Below, one piece after another: positions 1 to 7,680 of a stretch of DNA of 61,449 bases; within the stretch, counting starts at the first letter, position 1; each line of letters opens with the position of its first letter. Where the stretch lies: assembly GCA_002390025.1 (NCBI GenBank), contig DGRU01000103.1:1-61449 (forward strand), in the 5' to 3' direction. A program made the translations under genes and the position numbers. Source of the stretch: Lachnospiraceae bacterium UBA4380 (GTDB lineage Bacteria > Bacillota > Clostridia > Lachnospirales > Lachnospiraceae). The notes below the pieces were generated by a model, which ran no database searches, was not told the DNA's origin, and saw only the letters and a program-made list of their open reading frames with translations.

Positions 1-167
1 ACTGAGTACATCTTTTTAAGGTCATCCTTCTTCGGATGTGTTGGCGGGATCGTAAATTTCAATGTCCCGGTCTTATTAACTTCGAGTTCACAGGAAATGT
101 CTGTAAGCGCCAGGTCCGGGATGCGGGGGTCATAGAAGAGCTCATCATCCAGAAATATTCTGTACAT
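1..167 (-). CDS. Phage tail protein, N-terminal part (probable tail endopeptidase/Tal-like)
   Basis: Only the first 55 residues are in the window; the gene runs off the left edge. It begins MYRIFLDDELFYDPRIPD and continues with LELEVNKTGTLKFTIPP-like sequence. That is typical of the N-terminal domain of the tail protein encoded just downstream of Dit in siphophages, which forms the tail tip and often carries a peptidase or lysin domain later on. The start ATG overlaps the Dit stop codon (TAATG), and a GGAGG site lies inside the end of Dit, so the two are translationally coupled. What the rest of the protein does cannot be seen. Confidence 0.75.
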   Translation of the reverse strand, partial: MYRIFLDDELFYDPRIPDLALTDISCELEVNKTGTLKFTIPPTHPKKDDLKKMYS

Positions 168-826
168 TACAAACACCCCCTCCGAAATGAAAATGTGATG
201 CTGCTCGCTCCAGTCACTGACACGTTATTGTCAAAAGGATGAAGGACCAGCCCCGGCACCACCTGAGTACCAGCATCCAGCTCATACACCCTAGAGTCAT
301 GGAATAACTGACAGGCTACAGGTACAGTAACTGTTGGGCAGACAGGCATGCGCAGGTTCTCAACTGTTCCGAAGACTGTTGAAGTGGACCCTGAGAAAGT
401 CTCCACATGCAGCGCATGCTCATACCGGTACGGCTCTGCGTCTATCGTTATGGTAAGCTGGCCGGCTATGCCGAGCCTCTGCGGATCAGATATGCTTGCC
501 CTGCCGACATAGTAATGGCCGGGATCCTCATCGAAAGTGACGTGGACAACCCGGCCGTGGTATTTATTGAAGATATGGAGACAGGTATCTACCCATCTGT
601 CTTTATCGGTTCTTGCCGCAAGCTGCAACTTCAGTTCCCGATTCCCGTAAGAGATATCCCCCGTCAGGACTTCGGAAAGGTCCAGCCTTCCACTCCTTCC
701 CGGGACTTCCAGAAGGACTGTTTTGGGTTCCGGCATGGCAATGACATCACTGTTTATGATGACCGCACCCCAGTCCCGGAGGGTGTGTTCATCACCGATC
801 ATAGCGCCGGTAAATATGCTGTTCAT
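167..826 (-). CDS. Distal tail protein (Dit family)
   Basis: A 219-residue protein of the siphovirus distal tail (Dit) type. It forms the hub ring that joins the tail tube to the tip or baseplate. The N-terminal part reads like the Dit ring domain (PKTVLLEVPGRSGRLDLSE, then a beta-rich region with LQLAARTDKDRW), followed by a short C-terminal beta domain. The position supports it: directly after the tape measure gene, overlapping it by 4 bases, and before a tail-tip protein. The length is at the lower end for the family, so no large carbohydrate-binding insertion is expected. Confidence 0.85.
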   Translation of the reverse strand: MNSIFTGAMIGDEHTLRDWGAVIINSDVIAMPEPKTVLLEVPGRSGRLDLSEVLTGDISYGNRELKLQLAARTDKDRWVDTCLHIFNKYHGRVVHVTFDEDPGHYYVGRASISDPQRLGIAGQLTITIDAEPYRYEHALHVETFSGSTSTVFGTVENLRMPVCPTVTVPVACQLFHDSRVYELDAGTQVVPGLVLHPFDNNVSVTGASSITFSFRRGCL

Positions 827-3800
827 CGGTTCCCGCGCCCTCCTCTCATGGAATATCTGGCAAGACCGGAATCAATGGAAGGAAGTAGGTGCCCCACGAG
901 AGTCCCGTCCTCCAGGTAGATCCCCTTGCTGCTGTTGTCCGCAATGATCGCCAGGTAACGCTCCATCCCGGCCATGTTTAGCCTCTCGTCGAGCATACTG
1001 GCAAGCTGATCGTAAAAGCCCTTTAGCGGCAGGATCGCCTCTGCACCGGCTTCTCCTCCTGCCATGATGCTGGACCCGTTGATTCCGAACATCGTGGGTT
1101 TTGTCATGATGCCGCCTTCTTTGTACCAGTCTACAGAAAAGTGCGGCACAGACGGAGGCCTCAGCGAAAAGTGACCGCTGATGTGCACATGAGGGAGTTT
1201 TAGACGAGGCAGGCTCCAGGAGAAGTTGAAATAAGATCTGATCCTGTCAATCAGGTTCTTGACCTTGTCCCTTGCCGACTCGACTGGTTTGATAATGGCA
1301 TTTTTTATGCTGTTCCATGTGCTCGTTGCCTTGGATCTGATCCCGTCAAAGATGCTGGCGGCAGTGCTCTTTACAGAATTGAACACGTTGCTGACAGTTG
1401 TCTTTATGGCATTTACCACTGTCTGGACTGTCGATTTGATGTTATTCCAAACCGTGCTGACAGTAGATTTTATGCTGTTCATCACAGAAGATACAGTGGA
1501 CTTGATACTGTTCCATACGGAAGTGACCGTCGATTTGATCGCGTTCACGACAGTAGTTATTGTCTGCCTGATCGTATTCCATACAGTAGTGAAAGTCTGT
1601 TTGATTCCATTTAGGGCTGTCGTCAGGACTGTTTTTATGGAGTTCCATACTGTCTGGATCACACCCTTGATAGTGTTCACGACAGTACTGACAACTGTTT
1701 TGATGGAGGTCCAGGCTGTTTTAAACAGAGTCTCTATGGTGGCCAGGATTGGGGTAAGGAAGGCTGCGATCGCATTCCATACGGATTCGATCACCCCCTT
1801 CACCACATCCAGTGCAGCGGAGACGATAGATTTGATGTTCTCCCAAGCATCCGTAATGACAGACCCGAAATTTTGCCAGATAAACTGCCATGGCAGTGTC
1901 AGTATATTAAATGCAGCGGAGAGAAGTTCCTGAATAAAAAGAATCCCTACCTGAACGACACTTTTGATCGTCTCCCACACAGTGGTCACTACCCCGGAGA
2001 TCGCGTTCCAGACAGAGCTCATTGCCGTCTGGATAGCAGTTAGGGCACCGGTTACTACACCGGAAATTGCCTGCCAGATGGAAATGAAAAAGCTCTGGAT
2101 TCCCGTCAGGACAGATGTGACTGTCGATGTGATCCCCGCCCATATATTCGAAAAGAAAGTGGCAATGCCGTTCCAGATTCCCTCAAAGAATGATCTGATA
2201 CCGGTCCACACCTGACTCCAGCTTGTGCCAAACCAGGAAAGGACCACATCCGCTACACCCACGATTGTCTCCATGACTGTGGAGAACACACCCTGGATAC
2301 CTGTCCAGATGGAGGTGAAGATTTCCTTCACCCCAGTCCACACCTGGCTCCAGTCACCGGTGAACACTCCGATGAACACGTCAAGTATTCCCGTCAGGAC
2401 ACCCAGGACTGTTTCGAGGATGGTAGCGATGTTGTTAAATACCCCTTCAAATACAGGTGCCAGGACACTGCACAGTCCATTCCATATCCTCTTCACTGTC
2501 TCCGCAATGTCTGAGAAGCTGATACCCAGTGCACCCAGGCGCTCTTTGACTTCATCGACAAAAGAACTGATTGCGGTTTTGATCCGCTGCCAGGTCCCGA
2601 TGATAGCTTCCCGGAATCCATCATTTGTTTTCCATAAATGAATAAACGCAGCCACAAGGACTGCGATGATAGCAACGACAGCAACGACAGGGGCGGACAC
2701 CCCTCCCAGGGCGGCACCTATCTTTCCAAGGATACCCTGTGCCCCGGATACAGCTGTCTTCATCTTTCCAAATGCCCCAGCAAGCTTTACAAAGCCCTGC
2801 ATGGCGATGCCGATCTTCGATATACACGTCCCCAGTATCACCAGGAACGGTCCCAGGGCAGCGACGAATAATCCCACTTTCAGGATCGCGTTTCTCTGCC
2901 CTTCACTCATGCCGTTAAGCTTATCAACAAATCCCTGAACAGCAGAAACTGCTTTACGGATCATAGGCATGAGCATGTCGCCAAAAGAAATGGCCAGCTC
3001 CTGCAACTGAGATTTCAGTATGGTGAGCTGACCATTTAAGTTGTCCTGCATGACGGCAGCCATCTTTTCTGCCGTACCGTTATATCCGTCGATTTCATCC
3101 GAACAGGTGGAGATCGCGGTCTCGAGTTTCTCTATATCAGCGGGTGCAGCATTCATCAGGGCAAGGAACCCGGACATGGCGTTCTTTCCCACCAGGGATT
3201 CTGCAGCTGCAGCCTTTTCCGACTCTGTCATCTGGCCAAAAGCGACACGACAATCTGCCAGGATATCAGACAGGCTCCTCATGGATCCATCGGCATTTGC
3301 CGTTTTGATCGTCATATCTCCGAACGCGGCCCCGGAGAGCTTGAGGTCCCCCTGGAGCTTTGTCATGATAGTTCGGAGGGCTGTACCGGCAGACGAAGAC
3401 TTAATACCAGCATTTGCCATAAGGCCGATTGCTTCTGCCGTATCCTCTGCAGAGTACCCCAGGGCACCGGCAATCGGAGCACAGTACTTGAAGGTCTCGC
3501 CCATCATGGATACGTTGGTATTTGCGTTGGAAGATGCTGCAGCGAGGATATCTGCGAAGTGCCCGGAGTCCTTTGCCGAGAGGCCAAATGCAGTCAGCGC
3601 GTCAGTGACGATGTCAGAGGTCGTCACCAGATCCTCACCCGAGGCGGCTGCCAGATTCATGATGCCCTCAATACCGGAAAGCATGTCGCCTGTCTTCCAG
3701 CCGGCCATGGCCATGTAATTCATTGCATCGGCTGCCTCGGAAGCACTGAACTTGGTCTTGGATCCCATCTCTCTGGCCTTATCCCGGAGAGCATCAAAGT

Positions 3801-4359
3801 CTTTTCCCGTTGCGCCGGAAACTGCAGCCACCTGGCTCATGGAAGAATCGAAGTCAGCGGAGGTCTTTACTGCCGCGACGCCGAGACCTGCAACAGCCGC
3901 AGAGGCCGGCATCACTGCTCTTCCTGCCCCGGCGATCGTATTGCCGGCATTTTCGAACTTCTTTCCTGTCTCATCTATTTTGGAGAGAAACGTGTTGGTC
4001 TTCGAGGCTTCCTGCTGCAATCGCTGCAGTTCCTGCTCAGTCTCCACGATCTCCCTCTGCAGGGCATCGTATTTATCCTGCCCGAGTGTCCCGTTTTCCA
4101 ACTGCTGCTTTGCCTGCTCCTGGGCAGTTTTTAAGGCATCCAGTTTTTCCTTCGTTGCGGAGATGGCATCCTTCAAAAGTTTCTGCTTCTGGGTAACGAG
4201 ACTGGTATTGGCGGGATCCAGCTTTAGCAGCTTGTTGACATCCTTGAGAGACGTCTGTGTCGTTTTGATCGTAGAATTGACACTCTTTAATGCCTTATCG
4301 AGACCGGTTGTATCACCGCCGATCTCGACGGTTATTCCCTTTATCCTGCTGCCTGCCAT
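823..4359 (-). CDS. Tail tape measure protein
   Basis: An 1178-residue tape measure protein that sets tail length and is ejected with the DNA. The start used is ATG at 4359 (MAGSRIKG), 8 bases after an AGGAGG site; an in-frame GTG lies 9 bases upstream but overlaps that site. Order along the protein: charged coiled coil at about 30-130 (ALKTAQEQAKQQLENG), the conserved phage tail-measure core rich in Gly/Ala/Met at about 160-400, hydrophobic stretches at about 500-580 (AAIIAVLVAAFIHLW type) that could insert in the host membrane, then a long run of 11-residue repeats. It lies between the chaperones and Dit, as in other siphophages. Confidence 0.95.
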   Translation of the reverse strand: MAGSRIKGITVEIGGDTTGLDKALKSVNSTIKTTQTSLKDVNKLLKLDPANTSLVTQKQKLLKDAISATKEKLDALKTAQEQAKQQLENGTLGQDKYDALQREIVETEQELQRLQQEASKTNTFLSKIDETGKKFENAGNTIAGAGRAVMPASAAVAGLGVAAVKTSADFDSSMSQVAAVSGATGKDFDALRDKAREMGSKTKFSASEAADAMNYMAMAGWKTGDMLSGIEGIMNLAAASGEDLVTTSDIVTDALTAFGLSAKDSGHFADILAAASSNANTNVSMMGETFKYCAPIAGALGYSAEDTAEAIGLMANAGIKSSSAGTALRTIMTKLQGDLKLSGAAFGDMTIKTANADGSMRSLSDILADCRVAFGQMTESEKAAAAESLVGKNAMSGFLALMNAAPADIEKLETAISTCSDEIDGYNGTAEKMAAVMQDNLNGQLTILKSQLQELAISFGDMLMPMIRKAVSAVQGFVDKLNGMSEGQRNAILKVGLFVAALGPFLVILGTCISKIGIAMQGFVKLAGAFGKMKTAVSGAQGILGKIGAALGGVSAPVVAVVAIIAVLVAAFIHLWKTNDGFREAIIGTWQRIKTAISSFVDEVKERLGALGISFSDIAETVKRIWNGLCSVLAPVFEGVFNNIATILETVLGVLTGILDVFIGVFTGDWSQVWTGVKEIFTSIWTGIQGVFSTVMETIVGVADVVLSWFGTSWSQVWTGIRSFFEGIWNGIATFFSNIWAGITSTVTSVLTGIQSFFISIWQAISGVVTGALTAIQTAMSSVWNAISGVVTTVWETIKSVVQVGILFIQELLSAAFNILTLPWQFIWQNFGSVITDAWENIKSIVSAALDVVKGVIESVWNAIAAFLTPILATIETLFKTAWTSIKTVVSTVVNTIKGVIQTVWNSIKTVLTTALNGIKQTFTTVWNTIRQTITTVVNAIKSTVTSVWNSIKSTVSSVMNSIKSTVSTVWNNIKSTVQTVVNAIKTTVSNVFNSVKSTAASIFDGIRSKATSTWNSIKNAIIKPVESARDKVKNLIDRIRSYFNFSWSLPRLKLPHVHISGHFSLRPPSVPHFSVDWYKEGGIMTKPTMFGINGSSIMAGGEAGAEAILPLKGFYDQLASMLDERLNMAGMERYLAIIADNSSKGIYLEDGTLVGHLLPSIDSGLARYSMRGGRGNR
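1300..1800 (-). repeat. 33-bp / 11-residue tandem repeats in the tape measure gene
   Basis: About fifteen imperfect copies of an 11-residue unit of the type TVWNSIKSTVS, with hydrophobic positions at W/V and I every 11 residues, cover roughly residues 850-1020 of the tape measure protein. On DNA the unit is 33 bp. Such repeats are known from tape measure proteins, where unit number follows tail length. Confidence 0.85.
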
Positions 4360-4384
4360 GATCCTCACCTCCTTTCAGGACATG

Positions 4385-4408
4385 AAAAAAGCATCTCCGA
4401 AGAGATGC
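4385..4408 (-). terminator. Intrinsic terminator upstream of the tape measure gene
   Basis: On the minus strand a perfect 7-bp stem GCATCTC/GAGATGC with a TTCG tetraloop is followed directly by six T. It closes the cargo gene at 4451-5086 and lies only 25 bases before the tape measure start. Confidence 0.9.
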
Positions 4409-4450
4409 ATATTATCCTAAGCCCATAATTTGAAAACGACAGGCCCCTGC

Positions 4451-5086
4451 TCATATTAAAAAACCAATAACGCCTACAATAACTCCAATTACACCAACGA
4501 TTAGGCTTAGTACAGTAATTCTATCCTTCTTCTCAGCTTTATGTCTTAGATATTCTCCGTCTTCAATCGCCCCATCTAAATGGCTCTTAAAATCTCCAGC
4601 CGCGCAAAATGCATCTTCGTATTTTTGAAATATTTCATGGAATGATAGTGGATCTCTCATTTCCATTTCTCTGGCTTCCTTTAGTCTTTCTTTTGCCACA
4701 GCATAATGATTCGTCACTTGAGATAAAAACGTGCCTTTCTGAATCAGGGTTAAATCAACATTTTTATACTTTTCCATAAAAGAGTCGTACCGTTCCAGCA
4801 CACTAACAGTATCTGCTTTCAAAGCTTCAATTGCCGCCAAATCCATTTCATAACTGGCTTTTTCAATTAATTTTACCCTTTTGTCATCGCTGTCGCTTAC
4901 CATTGCTACACCCAAAAATCGAAATGCATTATTTGATCTATGCGTAATAAAAACAGGATATTCCCCTTTTATTACTTGATAATGCACTGATAATGGAAAA
5001 ACGACTTCATTATATGTTTCGAATATATCGTTAACTAAATCTGTATAGGGTATCAATTGTTCTATATTTGTTTTATTCTTTTCCAT
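4451..5086 (-). CDS. Tail-anchored cargo protein of unknown function (moron)
   Basis: A 211-residue protein that I do not recognise. It is clearly more AT-rich than the tail genes on both sides. Residues 1-185 are charged and helical with no signal peptide; the last 22 residues (ITVLSLIVGVIGVIVGVIG and a short tail) form one membrane segment, so it is probably tail-anchored with the bulk in the cytoplasm. It sits between the tail chaperones and the tape measure gene, inside the late tail operon, but has its own extended -10 promoter and its own terminator. That makes it a cargo gene likely to be expressed from the prophage. A superinfection-exclusion or defence role fits the layout but is inference only. 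Confidence 0.7.
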   Translation of the reverse strand: MEKNKTNIEQLIPYTDLVNDIFETYNEVVFPLSVHYQVIKGEYPVFITHRSNNAFRFLGVAMVSDSDDKRVKLIEKASYEMDLAAIEALKADTVSVLERYDSFMEKYKNVDLTLIQKGTFLSQVTNHYAVAKERLKEAREMEMRDPLSFHEIFQKYEDAFCAAGDFKSHLDGAIEDGEYLRHKAEKKDRITVLSLIVGVIGVIVGVIGFLI

Positions 5087-5129
5087 CAGATCTCCAATTA
5101 ATCCTTATCTCGCAAACAATATTTTTCCA

Positions 5130-5165
5130 ATTACCCTTGTGTTTCTAATCTATTATAACATATGC
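5130..5165 (-). promoter_or_regulatory. Extended -10 promoter for the cargo gene
   Basis: On the minus strand TGTTATAAT (TATAAT at 5157-5152 with a TG extension) lies about 65 bases upstream of the ATG at 5086. The upstream -35 (TTAAGA-like) is weak. The AT-rich stretch interrupts otherwise tightly packed tail genes. Confidence 0.6.
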
Positions 5166-5184
5166 CAATTATTCTTAAAGCTTC

Positions 5185-5373
5185 TCAAAACATATCAAAA
5201 TCACTCTGCTCAGCAATCCGTCTATATTTCACGCCGTCATTGGACTTTTCAGTCCAGATATCGAGCACGAGCCCGATTGTAAGAAGGTCGAGATCCCGGA
5301 TGGAGATCCCGACCTCCGTGCAGCGCAGAAGGAACAGTGGCGTGGTCATCTCCCGCTCACTTCTGCCAATCCT
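5185..5373 (-). CDS. Tail assembly chaperone, -1 frameshift extension (GT-type)
   Basis: This open frame has no ribosome site of its own. It is reached by a -1 shift from the gene at 5346-5720 at the run of seven A on the minus strand. The extension adds 62 residues (RIGRSEREMTTPLFLLRC to the end), giving a fusion of about 178 residues. In siphophages such as lambda (gpG/gpGT) and HK97 the long form binds the tape measure protein and recruits tail tube subunits. A start at ATG 5349 region would give a short separate protein, which is less likely. Confidence 0.8.
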   Translation of the reverse strand, partial: RIGRSEREMTTPLFLLRCTEVGISIRDLDLLTIGLVLDIWTEKSNDGVKYRRIAEQSDFDMF

Positions 5374-5720
5374 TTTTTTGCCTGGACATCCGTCATGAGG
5401 TTCTCTCCCCACAGCTCCAGGATCTGAGGAAGCACCTGGTAGATGGAGAACATCTCAAACTGGTCCAGCCACTCGTCAATGGTCTTCGGAATGGACGGAT
5501 CAGCGTGGTACGCCATGATGTAGGCCACGTTCTCGAAGATCTCCAGGTCCTCGATCTGCAACTCATCACCATCCACGGTTTTCCGGGTAAATGACTTCTC
5601 GAGCTTGGTCAGGTCTTTGAAGATATCCCTCTTGAACTTGGCCCGGTAAAGGCGCGGCACCGTTGCCGAGGACCGGAACTGTACCGGCTTTCCAGAAATC
5701 TCAATAGTGCGTTCGATCAT
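5346..5720 (-). CDS. Tail assembly chaperone, short form (G-type)
   Basis: A 124-residue protein starting MIERTIEISGKPVQFRSSA, with the typical small, acidic helical make-up of phage tail assembly chaperones (VPRLYRAKFKRDIFKDL near the start). It stays in the cytoplasm and coats the tape measure protein during tail assembly. It lies 3 bases downstream of the major tail protein gene. Near its 3' end the codons GCA AAA AAA GGA give the slippery run used to make the long form. Confidence 0.88.
   Translation of the reverse strand: MIERTIEISGKPVQFRSSATVPRLYRAKFKRDIFKDLTKLEKSFTRKTVDGDELQIEDLEIFENVAYIMAYHADPSIPKTIDEWLDQFEMFSIYQVLPQILELWGENLMTDVQAKKGLAEVSGR
5373..5379 (-). promoter_or_regulatory. 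-1 ribosomal frameshift site (A AAA AAA G)
   Basis: Seven consecutive A on the minus strand in the phase A-AAA-AAA-G, the classic heptamer for -1 slippage. Reading continues in the frame of the 5185 extension. The zero frame ends 25 bases later at the TGA at 5346-5348. Confidence 0.85.
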
Positions 5721-5723
5721 GTT

Positions 5724-6311
5724 TTACTCCCCCTCTCCGTTTGTCTCTGTGGGCAGATATACGGACTTATACCAGTTGGCATAGGTCGTTGCATCTGTCG
5801 TATCGCCAGTGCGGGCTTTCACCAGGCCATCGGCCCTGGGATCCGCCGTAATGGACAGGGTCTCCGTACCAGGCTCGATAGTATCTTCCTTGGTCTCCGA
5901 CTCGATGGACGGACGAGAACTGGTGCAGTTGTAAAGCACGTGACGGATGCAGTTCACGTCACCGTCAAACTCAAAGAGCAGCGCAAACTTCACGCTCTCC
6001 TTGTTGTCGCTCTTTTCGATCAGCACGCCCTTGCCATCCAGCGCTTCCTGCAAGATTTCGGTACGGAACCACTCAGGCACCAGGGCCATCTCCAGATCAC
6101 CGGAGTAGCCGTTGTTGGTCACCGAGCGGAAATACACGATACCGTCCGCATAGAAGGGACTGGACTCGCCTTCTGCATCCAGGGAAATACTGACAGCTCC
6201 CGGGATCGCCTTTGGCGTACCATAAGAAAACGATGTCACACCATCAGTCACGGTCTCTGTGAGCTTGGCAGCGTGCACGTTTTTCAGGTTAAACTTAACC
6301 TTATTTTTCAT
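5724..6311 (-). CDS. Major tail protein (phi13 type)
   Basis: A 195-residue tail tube subunit. It has the start MKNKVKFNLKNVHAAKLTE, the AIPGAVSISLDAEGE segment and the YADGIVYFRSVTNNGYSGDL segment seen in phi13-family major tail proteins, and a C-terminal acidic tail. It polymerises around the tape measure protein. It is followed closely by the chaperone genes and preceded by the tail terminator, the usual order. No extra Ig-like domain is present. Confidence 0.92.
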   Translation of the reverse strand: MKNKVKFNLKNVHAAKLTETVTDGVTSFSYGTPKAIPGAVSISLDAEGESSPFYADGIVYFRSVTNNGYSGDLEMALVPEWFRTEILQEALDGKGVLIEKSDNKESVKFALLFEFDGDVNCIRHVLYNCTSSRPSIESETKEDTIEPGTETLSITADPRADGLVKARTGDTTDATTYANWYKSVYLPTETNGEGE

Positions 6312-6314
6312 GTA

Positions 6315-6632
6315 TCAATCCTCCATTTCAAAAGAATAAAGAACCTCATATAGCTTCTCGGATTCGATCCAGACCTCCGTTTTGTCATAAAAAATGCCGT
6401 GCTCATCCAGCACAGCTTCAACCTGCCGCTCCACCTCCGGGTTCTTTTCGTCGGTGTACAGCTCGATATGGACCTCCGTAATCCGGAAATAAACCTTTCC
6501 ATCTGCAGCAAAGTTATCGCTTCCCGGCAGCAGGTATGTGATAAATGGCGGCGCCGGTGACTCACCTTCTGCGAAATGATCATAAGCAGAAGGAAACGGT
6601 ATCTCCGCCATCATTTCCAATATCTTATCCAT
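6315..6632 (-). CDS. Tail terminator / tail completion protein
   Basis: A 105-residue protein (MDKILEMMAEIPFPSAYDHF, then VYFRITEVHIELYTDEKNPEVE). Size, alpha/beta make-up and place between the HK97 gp10-like gene and the major tail protein fit the tail terminator that caps the tube and joins it to the head. It overlaps the upstream gene by 8 bases. The call rests more on position than on motif. Confidence 0.72.
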   Translation of the reverse strand: MDKILEMMAEIPFPSAYDHFAEGESPAPPFITYLLPGSDNFAADGKVYFRITEVHIELYTDEKNPEVERQVEAVLDEHGIFYDKTEVWIESEKLYEVLYSFEMED

Positions 6633-7011
6633 TCTGTAACCCCCTCATGATTTCCTGGGTGAGCTGCTCCTCACCAGCCGCTTCCGCAGGTGCGATATGT
6701 GGAATAGCCCGGACCCTGCCGCCGTTTCTCTTTGCGTGCCCATGCTCCAACAGATGTGCCAACATATATCGTGATGGAGAGTATACCGTCACCTCGAGGG
6801 CTGTAGAGCTCTCTTTTGTTTTCCTGGCAGTCCAGCTTTTGGCATACTTTCCTGTCCGGACCGGAGCGCTCCCTTTGATCTGGTCACGAACTGTCTTGCC
6901 GGCTCTGTCCACAGCCTTCTTCATGGTATCTGCAGCAAGTTTGTTGTACTCCTCCATCTCTTGCATGACTGCCTCGGCCAGGCCATCAATCGATACTTTC
7001 TTTCCAGCCAT
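6625..7011 (-). CDS. HK97 gp10-like neck/tail-completion protein
   Basis: A 128-residue protein with the family pattern KAVDRAGKTVRDQIKGSAPVRTG-YAKSW in the middle (residues about 38-65) and a HLLEHGHAKRNGGRVRAIPH segment, both hallmarks of HK97 gp10-like proteins. It acts at the head-tail neck. It is 4 bases from the upstream adaptor gene and overlaps the next gene. Confidence 0.88.
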   Translation of the reverse strand: MAGKKVSIDGLAEAVMQEMEEYNKLAADTMKKAVDRAGKTVRDQIKGSAPVRTGKYAKSWTARKTKESSTALEVTVYSPSRYMLAHLLEHGHAKRNGGRVRAIPHIAPAEAAGEEQLTQEIMRGLQNG

Positions 7012-7015
7012 CCCG

Positions 7016-7348
7016 TCACCTCTCTACCAGCTCCGCATGGAACTTTCGGCTGTTATGCTTAAAGCCCATGTCATCCACATGCACAATGTTATAGATCCTG
7101 TCTCCCAGGAGGATCCTGTACTTTTTGGAAGTAACTGCAGCAGTCTCCGTACAGTAGCGGACTGTGAAATCAAGACGGTCCTCTTCTTCCGTATGCGCAG
7201 CCTCCTCTCCCTCCTGTCCTGTCTGAGTAGAGGGTGTGGCCCAGCAGGAGAAGTAATCACTCCAACCAGATTTGTGATTACCGTACTTGTCGGTGATCGT
7301 CTCCTGCTTCTGAATCTTGATCCGGACCCTGAGACCTTCGATATGCAT
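7016..7348 (-). CDS. Head-tail adaptor (head closure) protein
   Basis: A 110-residue protein with RVRIKIQKQETITDKYGNHKSGW near the N-terminus and KYRILLGDRIYNIVHVDD near the C-terminus, the pattern of the phage head-tail joining family (SPP1 gp16-like). It closes the connector after packaging. The start codon shares a base with the stop of the preceding gene. Confidence 0.87.
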   Translation of the reverse strand: MHIEGLRVRIKIQKQETITDKYGNHKSGWSDYFSCWATPSTQTGQEGEEAAHTEEEDRLDFTVRYCTETAAVTSKKYRILLGDRIYNIVHVDDMGFKHNSRKFHAELVER

Positions 7349-7662
7349 CAGACCACCCCCTCCCGGACCGCAAAAAGGATGGACCGCAGCGTCAGCGTCA
7401 GACCGTGGTGATCCGCTTCCTCCCTGTGCTCAAACAGGTAGCCGACCGTATAAAGGACCGCCACCTTCATCGTCTCCCGGATGGGTGCGAGGGAGGCATC
7501 CTCCGTCTCAGAGTTTACCTCCTCCCACTTCTCATCCGTGAGCCTTGCCACATCCGCGCACAGCCTTCCCGCAGTGGTAATGAGGGTGCCGATCATGGCA
7601 TCCTCATCCGCCGTATCCACCCGGAGATATTCCTTAGCTTCCGCAAGCGTAACAAGTGCCAT
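7348..7662 (-). CDS. Head-tail connector protein (gp6-like)
   Basis: A 104-residue, helix-rich protein starting MALVTLAEAKEYLRVD with DEDAMIGTLITTA next, the signature start of the gp6-like connector family. It docks under the portal ring. It follows the capsid gene by 18 bases with a clear GGAGG site. Confidence 0.9.
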   Translation of the reverse strand: MALVTLAEAKEYLRVDTADEDAMIGTLITTAGRLCADVARLTDEKWEEVNSETEDASLAPIRETMKVAVLYTVGYLFEHREEADHHGLTLTLRSILFAVREGVV

Positions 7663-7680
7663 GATCAGTCACCTCCCTCC

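Noticed and set aside
1259..1933. Repetitive open frame opposite the tape measure repeats
   Set aside because: The periodicity is that of the tape measure gene read backward; no ribosome site.
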